Shown here piece after piece: positions 11,360 through 20,304 of a stretch of 64,000 nucleotides of DNA. The position numbers and the translations under genes were made by a program. The stretch comes from Rhynchopus sp. YZ270_cl-10. Lineage: Eukaryota > Euglenozoa > Diplonemea > Diplonemida > Diplonemidae. How positions within the stretch are numbered: position 1 is the first letter of the stretch; each line of letters opens with the position of its first letter. The notes under the pieces are model-generated. The model saw only the letters and a program-made list of their open reading frames with translations. It searched no databases and had not been told where the DNA came from. The stretch lies in assembly GCA_964035575.1 (NCBI GenBank), contig OZ037927.1, positions 434,001-498,000 of the forward strand, in the 5' to 3' direction.

Positions 11360-11540
11360 ATAAGGTCGCGGAGAAATTTTTCGCGGACGAAGTACTTTGT
11401 ATTGAGGGGGTAAGGGTAACGGTGGATACTGTGATGGGAGCGGAGCCCATTGGCATACGCAAAATACATCGCAATACACGTGTATTTTGATGTACTTTTG
11501 ATGTATTTTGCGTATTCCAAATGGGCTCCCATCACAATTA

Positions 11541-11850
11541 CACGACGGACTAGTTATGGCCATGACAGGTGATATGACAGGTGGTGTTACTAGTTATAAA
11601 TATGACAGGTGATAATTGAATATTACTAGTAATATGACAGGTGGTACCTGTAAAATGACAGGTACCACCTGTAAAATGACAGGTGGTGACAAGTACCACC
11701 TGTCATATGACAGGTGGTACCTGTAAGATGACAGGTACCACCTGTCATTTTGACAGGTGGTACCTGTCATATGACAGGTGGTACCTGTCATTTTGACAGG
11801 TGGTACCTGTCATTTTGACAGGTACCACCTGTCATATGACAGGTGTTTTT
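11541..11850 (+). repeat. Left terminal repeat region of the 8.35-kb transposon
   Basis: Starts CACGACGGACTAGTTATGG, followed by about a dozen iterations of GACAGGTGGTACCTGTCA and partial forms. Many are perfect palindromes around GGTACC. Such iterated subterminal sites are typical transposase-binding arrays, which is inference. ACTAGT sites are interspersed near the outer edge. Confidence 0.8.
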
Positions 11851-12335
11851 GCCGGTGGCTATTGCCTCCCAGGGAAAGGGACTCTCGAATTTTTTTTTTT
11901 GCCCCCTTTTAGGGCGAATTTCGACGATTTGAGGCCATTAAAAGCAAAATTTGGCAGTTTTGAGCATCTGTGGGGGTCTAAAACACGGTTTTGCGCAGCC
12001 GATTTTTTCCGAAAGACAAGTCCATTTTTTGACCAAAACTTTTTTTTTCGACATCACAAATTGCCCACATGTCCTCAATCCTGGGGGAAAAATGGAAATG
12101 AAGGCACTTACGAGCACTTTTGATGGTACACACAAATAGCCGTGGGAAAAATTCTTGCAGAGAGATAAACAAAAAATGTTGTTTTTTATTTGCTTCTTTT
12201 TTTGGTTTTGATGTCAGCCCATGTATGTTCTGCATGCTACACACTTAGGGAAAGGTGTACTGGCTGTGCCCTAAGGTTCTCTTTTTCGGGTTTGACCTCG
12301 TTGTGGAGCGTGTGCGTCGTCGAGGTAGTCACCGT

Positions 12336-12412
12336 GAAGGTGGCACCTGTCATGTCACATAAAATGCTGTGTGTGTGTGTGTGTGTGTAACAAAAATGAA
12401 CGACCTCACCGA
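12336..12412. repeat. Inner inverted repeat, left copy
   Basis: Contains CACCTGTCATGTCACA, AAATGCTG(TG)n and AACGACCTCACCGACC. The inverse occurs at 18417-18500 with the same order of blocks. This second inverted pair brackets both genes more tightly than the outer TIRs. Confidence 0.75.
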
Positions 12413-12601
12413 CCCCCACCCGATCTTTTAGCTGTCATCTCACCCCCACCCCTCCACCCGATCTTTTGGCATTAATTAATAATTATATGCAACCACAACA
12501 ACTTTTACAAAATAACACTACAAGTGTGTCTAACAGGTACTGGGAGGGGGGGGGGGGGGGGGGAGAGAAAGGGGTAAAAATACCAAAGTCATGGCCTCTG
12601 G

Positions 12602-13565
12602 TTCTGATAAAGTTCCCGACTTGTCGTCACTCTCCTCGTCATCGTCATCGTCATGGTCAATGGTATGGTTACTAACCGCTTGAGAAACCATGACATCCTC
12701 ACTGACTTCTCCAACTTCGCTGCCTTCATCTGCAGAGTCATGGCGGAGGTCATCTGGAACCTCAGACTCCCATGAGCCACCTCCAACATTTACCTTGGCG
12801 GTGGCCACTGCACTGGCGAGAGGAATGTAGACCATGGTATTTCCACCCTTCTCTATTACGACTTCTTTACTGAAGTCAATCACGTACGTGTCGGGAACAC
12901 GATACTTGAAATCGTAAACACCAGGTGTGAAGTTGGTGCTGGGCAATGTTCTTTTGAACGACATGGTGAAGTCGCTGCCCGAGAGTTTTGCAGAGTCAGG
13001 ATTCACTCCATTGTGCGTAACCTCGCCTTTGTTTGTGCATTCTGGCCAGCTTCTCGTAATCTTTTTAGCTGGTGTCACTGAGGAGGTCTGTAGTTTGGCC
13101 TGGTACAACGTGAGAACTTTCGCCTCATCGAGGTTGCATTTCTCTGCTGCCAAGTTCTTCAGGCTCTTGTACTCCGCCGAATTGCTCTGTCCATTGGTGG
13201 GCGGGTGAAGCCGCAGAATTCGAGGTCGCTGTTCCCACTCGCTCGGCGGGAATAGTACGTCATGCTGCCGGCGTCTACTGCATTTTTGGCAGTCTTAATT
13301 TTGTGAATTTTGTGCGTTCATCTCAACGTTAATTAAGCCGCTCTCTTTATCCCGAAAAGATTGTTCAACATCGCCTTCAACGGCGCATGAAGGAATGCTT
13401 TACCCTCTTTTTTCACCACATATATCTTGAGGAAGTTCTGCACCACATCCGTCACCTTAGATTCCACAGTAGCTGGTTTGTGGCATCATCGGGCTTCGCT
13501 TTTTTGGTAGGCAGTTTATATTGCTTTTGTTGGTTCCTGAATTGGGTGTCAGGGGGGTGGTTGAA
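12602..13565 (-). pseudogene. Truncated inverted copy of gene A
   Basis: Reads on the minus strand and matches gene A residues from the N-terminal region to SGT(F/L)SE, with the start-proximal part altered. It has several deletions, including one in-frame loss of about 14 codons after VTHNGV, and a frame change before residue 140. Only its last 207 codons form one open frame (12530-13153), with an unrelated C-terminal tail. Homology stops at 12602, exactly opposite the putative 5' splice site of gene A. Together with gene A it forms a palindrome centred near 13588. Confidence 0.85.
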
Positions 13566-13666
13566 CGAGGTTGCATTATAATTATTAATTAATGTGCATG
13601 GTTCAAGCTACCCTCCCGCCCCCTGACACTCAATTCAGGAATTAACCAACAAAAACAATATAAAAA

Positions 13667-14680
13667 ATGGGAAAACGCTCAGCGACACAGCCCCTGCCTA
13701 CCAAAAGATCGAAGGTCGTAGATGACAAACCCAAACCCAAACCGGCTGTGGAATCTAAGGTGAGGGATGTGGTGCAGAACTTCCTCAAGATATATGTGAT
13801 GAAAAAAGAGGGCAAATCATTCCTTCATGCGCCGTTGAAGGCGATGTTGAACAATCTTTTCGGGATAAATCTGAAATCAGAGAGCGGCTTAATTAGCATT
13901 GAGATGAACTTACTTCACAAAATTAAGACTGCCAAAAATGCAGTAGACGCCGGCAGCATGACGTACTATTCCCGCCGAGCGAGTGGGAACAGCGACCTCG
14001 AATTCTGCGGCTTCACCCTGCGCCAAACGCCCACCAATGGACAGAGCAATTCGGCGGAGTACAAGAGCCTGAAGAACTTGGCACAGAAATGCAACCTCGA
14101 TGAGGCGAAAGTTCTCACGTTGTACCAGGCCAAACTACAGACCTCCTCAGTGACACCAGCTAAAAAGATTACGAGAAGCTGGCCAGAATGCACAAACAAA
14201 GGCGGGGTTACGCACAATGGAGTGAAGTGTCTCTGGCTCATGGTGGAGAGCGGGTGCACGAAGCTCGTCCCTGACTCTGCAAAACTCTCGGGCAGCGACT
14301 TCACCATGTCGTTCAAAAGAACATTGCCCAGCACCAACTTCACACCTGGTGTTTACGATTTCAAGTATCGTGTTCCCGACACGTACGTGATTGACTTCAG
14401 TAAAGAAGTCGTAATAGAGAAGGGTGGAAATACCATGGTCTACATTCCTCTCGCCAGTGCAGTGGCCACCGCCAAGGTAAATGTTGGAGGTGGCTCATGG
14501 GAGTCTGAGGTTCCAGATGACCTCCGCCATGACTCTGCAGATGAAGGCAGCGAAGTTGGAGAAGTCAGTGAGGATGTCATGGTTTCTCAAGCGGTTAGTA
14601 ACCATACCATTGACCATGACGATGACGATGACGAGGAGAGTGACGACAAGTCGGGAACTTTCTCAGAAGTAAGTACTTAA
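13667..14680 (+). CDS. Gene A: transposon-borne protein with basic N-terminus and acidic C-terminus
   Basis: 337 codons from the ATG at 13667 if unspliced. The N-terminus (KRSATQPLPTKRSK) looks like a bipartite nuclear signal. The middle, about residues 40-290, is a mixed alpha/beta region with no family I recognise. The C-terminus is strongly acidic (DHDDDDDEESDDKSG). A consensus GTAAGT at 14669 and a pyrimidine-tract AG at 14814 suggest a 146-bp intron. Splicing would replace the ending with VATKKIYI and a stop at 14841. It lies in the same transposon and orientation as the putative transposase, 1.5 kb upstream, so an accessory DNA-binding or regulatory role is plausible but only inferred. 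A structural role cannot be excluded. Confidence 0.75.
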   Translation: MGKRSATQPLPTKRSKVVDDKPKPKPAVESKVRDVVQNFLKIYVMKKEGKSFLHAPLKAMLNNLFGINLKSESGLISIEMNLLHKIKTAKNAVDAGSMTYYSRRASGNSDLEFCGFTLRQTPTNGQSNSAEYKSLKNLAQKCNLDEAKVLTLYQAKLQTSSVTPAKKITRSWPECTNKGGVTHNGVKCLWLMVESGCTKLVPDSAKLSGSDFTMSFKRTLPSTNFTPGVYDFKYRVPDTYVIDFSKEVVIEKGGNTMVYIPLASAVATAKVNVGGGSWESEVPDDLRHDSADEGSEVGEVSEDVMVSQAVSNHTIDHDDDDDEESDDKSGTFSEVST

Positions 14681-14814
14681 ATAAGTACGGGCTTAGGGTC
14701 ATCTTTTTAACTTTTTTTTTTTCTTTTTTTTTTTTTTTTTACACCATTTTACACTTTATTTCGAGGTGGTTAAGCCCGAGAGGCTCAGGTTCATCTTCTT
14801 TTTTTTTTTTGCAG
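14669..14814 (+). other. Putative spliceosomal intron at the 3' end of gene A
   Basis: Begins GTAAGT directly after TTCTCAGAA, contains long T runs, and ends TTTTTTTTTTTTGCAG. Two minus-oriented pieces of dispersed motif B (GGGCTTAGGGTCATC, AGAGGCTCAGGTTCATC) lie inside. The inverted gene-A copy loses homology exactly at the proposed donor, which independently marks this base as a boundary. Confidence 0.55.
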
Positions 14815-14841
14815 GTAGCTACAAAAAAAATATATATATAA

Positions 14842-15502
14842 AACATTGTGTACAGAACCCGTTCTCGGACAGGTGATTGTCGAAACTACAAAAAAAAAAT
14901 TTATTTTGTTACACTTCATTATTGGGGTGCGCACAAAAACCAGACATACTTGTAGCGTTACTTTATAAAAGTTGCATATTATTGCCTCGCAATTCTTCCT
15001 CCAATTGTTCACCCAAGAAAAAAAATAGAGTCCCACCCCTCTTTTTTTTTACACGCTGTTTGTATTAAACTTGTCAGATTTCATGCGAGAGTCTCTTCTT
15101 TTTATTATTCTTGCTCTCAGCGTCGCATACTTTCGTCGTCATCACTGTTGACTCTAGGCTCTTCATTGTATTGCTTCGTCATTTTTGAATCTTTTTATCC
15201 GTTCCAGGCCTTTTTCCAGGTTTCGGGGTTTTGGCTTACGGGGTTACCGAGGGCAAGGGAAGGCTCGTTTTTCCATTTATTGTTACAAAATAACAATAAA
15301 AGGGGGGGAGGGGGGTCCGATCGAAATCCGGGGAGGAAAACTTTTTTTGGTATAGGAGGGGGAGGGGGGTCACCGGAAAAGTGGTTTATCCTTTGAATTT
15401 TCCTGAAAAAAAAGATCCTCAATCACTACACTTTGTAACAATAATGGAAAACCGAGCCTTCTCCAAAGAAAATTTTTTTTTTTTTGCGCTCCGCGCGAAA
15501 AT
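14842..15502. other. Spacer between the two transposon genes
   Basis: No gene. AT-rich with runs of G/A around 15300-15370. Near 15470-15500 lies GCGCTCCGCGCGAAAATTT, a short hairpin motif also seen near 8675 and 28300. It abuts the outer end of the inverted gene-B copy. Confidence 0.5.
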
Positions 15503-16085
15503 TTCCTACGTTGGGAATGGTCTTTATCATGAAGTTAAGTCTGTCATCGATATCAATGGGGCAGAAAGCAGTTCGATGTTTTCCTCCTAAACCCTTACAC
15601 AGTCTCAGCAACTCTGCATGATCACCTCCAAACCTGAAATGAAGGATAGGGATGCGCAACTTCTTAACGTAGCACCCACGCGACTGTATGGACTTCAAAG
15701 CAACGAGGCCGCAGAACAACCACCACTCGTAAAAGTCGCTTTTGGTTTTGTCCGCGACAGTCAGGAATCTAACCCTCAGCACGTTGACGACCACTTGCAC
15801 TTCTGAATGCACTTCGAGGCGTGTATGCGTCAGCAGATAATACGAGGATAGCTGGTGGGGAGTTCACGGTGAAGGGGAACTTTGCAGTCAGAAAGCACAC
15901 AGCCTTCTCGATGTTACCAATTAAGCTCGTTGCCTTCTCCTTAAACGGCTCCTCGCGTATCCTCAGCGTCTCTCTGGATAGACCTACCCTCAAGGATGTG
16001 TGCTTGCGGATGAGTGAGCCAATTCGAAGCGATATCTGGCGATGATATGGGCTGTGCCGTGATGAAGTTCACTCATAGTGTGATT
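15503..16085 (-). pseudogene. Truncated inverted copy of gene B
   Basis: Reads on the minus strand and matches gene B residues 1 to about 258 with several internal losses. One removes about 46 codons between IDIDDRL and MIKTIPN, one is of about 30 bp near RQRA, and one near the start lies between two copies of CGAATTGG, as in microhomology-mediated deletion. It shares the start region head-to-head with gene B, with the centre near 16118. It cannot make a full transposase. Confidence 0.85.
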
Positions 16086-16168
16086 GCAGCTGTGATGAAG
16101 TTTAGTGGGTCACCCCTCCCTCGACATAAATTCATCACACAGAGAAACATCACAACTGCAAACACACT

Positions 16169-17995
16169 ATGAGTGAACTTCACCTTGGCACAGCCCTGAA
16201 AATTGCGGATATCATCGCCAGATATCGCTTCGAATTGGGCCTATCAATGACCACAGTGTCACGAATTGGCTCACTCATCCGCAAGCACACATCCTTGAGG
16301 GTAGGTCTATCCAGAGAGACGCTGAGGATACGCGAGGAGCCGTTTAAGGAGAAGGCAACGAGCTTAATTGGTAACATCGAGAAGGCTGTGTGCTTTCTGA
16401 CTGCAAAGTTCCCCTTCACCGTGAACTCCCCACCAGCTATCCTCGTATTATCTGCTGACGCATACACGCCTCGAAGTGCATTCAGAAGTGCAAGTGGTCG
16501 TCAACGTGCTGCCGTGGGATTAGCCAGTGGGCTTCAGGCGAGTAGATTCCTGACTGTCGCGGACAAAACCAAAAGCGACTTTTACGAGTGGTGGTTGTTC
16601 TGCGGCCTCGTTGCTTTGAAGTCCATACAGTCGCGTGGGTGCTACGTTAAGAAGTTGCGCATCCCTATCCTTCATTTCAGGTTTGGAGGTGATCATGCAG
16701 AGTTGCTGAGACTGTGTAAGGGTTTAGGAGGAAAACATCGAACTGCTTTCTGCCCCATTGATATCGATGACAGACTGAAGAAGCTTCATCGGTGTGAGAG
16801 GTGTAGCCTGCAGCGCATGGATGAGCTCGGCTTCACCAGTTACATTTCGCACCGATTTGAGCATCCGTGCTATGCCTTAACCCCTGCGTTGCACGATTGC
16901 AAAGGCATGGTGAACCTGATGATAAAGACCATCCCCAACGCAGGAAGCACACAAGAAACAGTCACTGGTTCTTCTGATGGGAACATGACGGGGTCTCAAT
17001 CACGTACCCTCCTCACCATGCTTGAACGTGAAACGGTTGGCATGCGGGAAATAATGTGCAGCTGTATGCAGGTGCTCATTTTTTTCCGGTACCAAGACAT
17101 ACCTGTCAGGTATCACTACCACGAAGGCACAGATAACCCCTACGAGAAGGACTTCCTTTACGCCCTCCTCTCATACCATACCCTCATATTTTTGCTTGAA
17201 TTTTTCAAAGCAGGCGTCACCAGGTCGTCATACGCTCATAGCCTTGAGCACTGGTTTGACGTGGAGGATGCACATCGGATATGTCTCTCAGATGAGGCTT
17301 TCGAACAGTGCAATGGGGAACGCAAGAGATGGACTGTGTGTACATCTGTCCAGACCATGGAACGTGACTTGCTGGCATTTGAACTGAGCAAGAAGCATTT
17401 GGTTGAGCAAAATTGCAAACGCGACCTGCCTGAACTTGGCCCAGTCGACAGAAAAAAATTGCCTGTATTATATAACTATAACACTTTTCATTTTCATACC
17501 TGCATCACCGAGAAAGACGCTGTCTGGACAGACGCCTTCACTAGTTTGAGAACTCGTGTCAAAAACCTGGGTATGAAGCGGCATACTTGCAACAAAGGGG
17601 CGGAGGGGCAAAAATACGTATGGGATAAAAAAGATAAAGCTGGGGAAACTTTACTCATTTGTGTGTGCAATGAGGAGCCTGGAGTCAACAGTGATGACGA
17701 AAATGTCGAAAATGTGTGCGAGGATAAAAAAAAAGATGATGAAAATGGTGACCATACTTGCATTATCTGCAACACCGGATTCGAATCTTCAGTTGGATTA
17801 TTTGCCCATTACGATGGCAAACATCGTGCACCTATCATGAAGTGCCCGTTTTGTTTGAGGGAAACTGCGGGGCTAAGCCAACACCTGTTGCATGCGCACG
17901 CTGAGAATTTAGATAAAAAAACCTGCCCGTTGTGCGCAACACGTTTCTCAAATGCTAGAGCAAGAGACTCGCACATGAAATCTGCTCATAGTTAA
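16169..17995 (+). CDS. Gene B: putative DDE-type transposase with three C2H2 zinc fingers
   Basis: Complete 608-residue frame with ATG at 16169. Residues 1-60 are helical and HTH-like. The block SADAYTPRSAF (Asp97) and the block FGGDHAELLRLCKGLGG (Asp175), followed by a Cys/His cluster (FCPIDID... CERC...), resemble two acidic motifs and the G-D-x(3)-L-x(3)-G-L-x-G signature of several eukaryotic transposase groups. A third catalytic acid is not certain, with candidates in EHWFDVEDAH (about 353-362). The C-terminus carries three C2H2 fingers: CIICNTGF..., CPFCLRET... and CPLCATRF..., likely for DNA binding. Position inside a TIR element with TA duplications supports transposase, though the family call rests on motifs read by eye. 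Confidence 0.65.
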   Translation: MSELHLGTALKIADIIARYRFELGLSMTTVSRIGSLIRKHTSLRVGLSRETLRIREEPFKEKATSLIGNIEKAVCFLTAKFPFTVNSPPAILVLSADAYTPRSAFRSASGRQRAAVGLASGLQASRFLTVADKTKSDFYEWWLFCGLVALKSIQSRGCYVKKLRIPILHFRFGGDHAELLRLCKGLGGKHRTAFCPIDIDDRLKKLHRCERCSLQRMDELGFTSYISHRFEHPCYALTPALHDCKGMVNLMIKTIPNAGSTQETVTGSSDGNMTGSQSRTLLTMLERETVGMREIMCSCMQVLIFFRYQDIPVRYHYHEGTDNPYEKDFLYALLSYHTLIFLLEFFKAGVTRSSYAHSLEHWFDVEDAHRICLSDEAFEQCNGERKRWTVCTSVQTMERDLLAFELSKKHLVEQNCKRDLPELGPVDRKKLPVLYNYNTFHFHTCITEKDAVWTDAFTSLRTRVKNLGMKRHTCNKGAEGQKYVWDKKDKAGETLLICVCNEEPGVNSDDENVENVCEDKKKDDENGDHTCIICNTGFESSVGLFAHYDGKHRAPIMKCPFCLRETAGLSQHLLHAHAENLDKKTCPLCATRFSNARARDSHMKSAHS

Positions 17996-18416
17996 TTTAA
18001 ATCTAAGGTTTGCGGGTTTTCCCCTCTCCCGCTCCCCGGTTTTCCCTCTCTCTCTTTTCTTCCCTGTGCTCCACGACACTTTCTGTACTTCAGTCAAACA
18101 CAACCATACCGTAAATCAAGTCGAAGAAAAAAAAGGGAAAAAGAAAAAGAAAAAAGTCCACACCCACGAGGCGAGCGTTTTGGCAGGCGCTTGTAAGGAC
18201 AGCCAAAAGACTTGAATCTGAGTGCAGAAGTGGTGTGGAAGCGAACAACAAACAATCTTTACTTTCCCCCCCCCCCCCCGTTAATAGTCTTTTGAGCAAC
18301 AAGCAAAGAGGAACGAGTCTCGAGCATTTCTTTTGAGAGTGTTTGCTCTTGTTTGTTTTCTCTCTTTTTTTTTTTTTTTTTGTTTGTTTCTTGGGTTTTG
18401 TTCTTATAAGTTTTAT

Positions 18417-18532
18417 TTTATGCGGGTCGGTGAGGTCGTTCATTTTGTTACACACACACACACAGCATTTCCTGTGACATGGCAGGTTTCCACCTGTCAT
18501 ACTTTACACCTGTCATTTACTAGTAGCGACAC
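18417..18532. repeat. Inner inverted repeat, right copy, with CACCTGTCA sites
   Basis: Inverse of 12336-12412 (GGTCGGTGAGGTCGTT, (CA)n, CATGGCAGG), followed by CACCTGTCATTTACTAGTA, which is almost the sequence next to the outer right TIR. This suggests the DNA from about 18535 to 19775 was inserted into the right terminal region. Confidence 0.7.
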
Positions 18533-18699
18533 CAAAAAAGTAATATCTCTTCTTCTTGCTTTTTCTTTTCCTCTTCCCATCACACCTCCAAAAACACCCT
18601 CCCTCACAGGATGAACTTATAAAATGCAGAAAAAACTATGAAGAAGCCACAACTCTGCGTCGGTTCTTTCTTCATCTGGGGGTGGGAAACTCTTGTCAG

Positions 18700-19530
18700 T
18701 CACTGCTATAGCCATTAACCCAGGGAGCATAGCTAGTGCAAGAAATTCGACTTCGGGATCCGGAAAGTCTGTCCTCTGCTTGCGGAGGACTAGACACAAG
18801 AAAATATTGCGTTCCCCCAGAAACCAGTTTTTGTCACAGTAATTTTTGCCCAGGGCATGCTCTTGAAGCATGGCGGCTTGGTGTGAGAAGGGGCAGTGTG
18901 TTGTTTTGTTCTAGATTTCAACGGTTGTTAGAACGAGTCAAGTGGATGCTTATCTAAACACTGACTTTAGTACAGACCCGAGAGATCACACATGACTTTG
19001 AGGAAAGAACAAAGCAATGCATCTGTACCCGCACGCCAGGTTGTAGTTACTTCAGAATTTTCTTAAGTTTGCGCGAAAGAGAGCGGGGGCAACTCCTTTG
19101 TATCATAAGGCCGCTGTGCAGAACAAAGCGAGGAACCTTAAAACACTACCTGCGTGGTGGCTGAATTCACATCCCTTAGAATTACCAGAATTCAGCCTTT
19201 GTTGAAGTAACGTACATACTTGTATGTGCGTGTCACGCTTCTCCATCCTTAAATGGGTGCACTGCTTCACTGCAGCGGGTAAGCCTCTCTCGACTAGTGC
19301 AAACTTAAGAATTTTCTGCTGTAACTTACCAAAATCGATTTTCTTTCACCCCAAACACCCGCAACACCCCACCTGCTACTTTGGTAGCCTGTGTTGTTGG
19401 GAGTTGGTTCTCATGTTGATCCCCAGTGTTTTGCACTGCTTCTTCTGAGCCCAACGCTGTTTGGCCTGTCGACGTAATAAATACGAAGACAGGGGGGCGG
19501 TGCCAACAATTTTCCGATGATGTAACGTTT
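18700..19530 (+). repeat. Shared core module, divergent copy in the 8.35-kb transposon
   Basis: Starts ATAGCCATTAACCCAGGGAG and proceeds through the rest of the core (CTAGACACAAGAAAATATTG, GCATGCTCTTGAAGCATGG, CTGTACCCGCACGCC, CCAACGCTGTTTGGCCTGTC). The same order is found at 20640-21465. The 3' half is closest to 49430-49923. No coding frame is conserved among copies. Confidence 0.8.
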
Positions 19531-19634
19531 ATCTGATTGATTTACCGTTTGATATACCTTGTGTGCTACTTCATGCACACCCAAGAAAGGTTATTGAACG
19601 GTACTTTCAAGCGATACTTCGTTATGTCATTGGG

Positions 19635-19770
19635 GGTACCTGGGTACCTGGGTACCTGGGTACCTGGGTACCTGGGTACCTGGGTACCTGGGTACCTGGG
19701 TACCTGGGTACCTGGGTACCTGGGTACCTGGGTACCTGGGTACCTGGGTACCTGGGCACCTGGGTACCTG
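19635..19770 (+). repeat. (GGTACCTG)17 array
   Basis: Seventeen copies of an 8-bp unit, one with a C substitution (GGGCACCTG). Every full core-module copy in the window ends in one or more such units (21856-21895; inverted at 50815-50835 and 57863-57875; 51838), so the array seems to be the tail of the core. Confidence 0.9.
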
Positions 19771-19774
19771 GTGC

Positions 19775-19886
19775 CTGTATTTTGACAGGTGGTACCTGTC
19801 AAAATGACAGGTACCACCTGTCAAAAATTTTCACCTGTCATTTTACTAGTAAAATCACCTGTCATGGTCATAACTAGTCCGTCGTG
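19775..19886 (-). repeat. Right terminal repeat of the 8.35-kb transposon
   Basis: Ends CATAACTAGTCCGTCGTG, followed by TA, the inverse of the left end. It contains GACAGGTGGTACCTGTCA palindromes and TTACTAGTAA as on the left. Confidence 0.85.
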
Positions 19887-19888
19887 TA

Positions 19889-20304
19889 GGGTAAGGGGGG
19901 GGGGGGGTTTTTTTTCTTGGCATGAGCTGCATCAGGGGGGCGTTGGTGAACACACAACCCCTGACCCTAAAACAAAACGCTGGGGCAAACCGGAAAAATA
20001 AAATAAAATGGTGGAACTTTGCTGTGGGGGGGGTGCGGTACCACACAAAAATAAGAAAAACGTGGTCACACTCAAATCCTCTTTTATTGGGGGGGAACTT
20101 GGGTGTACACGTGGTAGACTTCTTGGTCCGTGTTTCAAGACGGGGTTTTTCCTCAACCATTTAATTATCGTAATGCAGACTGATTTGAAGGGGTGTTTGC
20201 ATTGTTGCTTTTTTGCAGTTGTAATATTTTGTTGACAACGCGTAGTCTGATTAGAGTATTCTTTGGTTTATTCATCAGTCATTTTTTTTTTTTTTTTTTT
20301 TTTT
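19889..20304. other. Short spacer between two transposons
   Basis: G-run-rich then AT-rich DNA ending in a run of about 23 T. No gene, and overlapping short frames on both strands look spurious. Confidence 0.5.

Larger units (their letters stand above)
11541..19886 (+). mobile_element. 8.35-kb two-gene DNA transposon with TIRs and TA target duplication
   Basis: The left end CACGACGGACTAGTTATG and the right end, its inverse CATAACTAGTCCGTCGTG, are both flanked by TA. Subterminal regions on both sides are built from CAGGTGGTACCTGTCA-type palindromes. A second inverted pair lies at 12336-12412 and 18417-18500. Inside are gene A (13667-14680, spliced end about 14841) and gene B (16169-17995, putative transposase). 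Each gene is preceded by a head-to-head truncated copy of itself. A divergent copy of the shared non-coding core and a 17-unit GGTACCTG array occupy 18700-19770. Both genes are open and it could be autonomous. The TA duplication resembles Tc1/mariner and several other superfamilies, but the protein does not clearly match one, so I leave the superfamily open. Confidence 0.8.

Noticed and set aside
14842-15420. Possible additional transposon gene between A and B
   Set aside because: Frames are short, AT- or G-rich, and not shared with the inverted copies.
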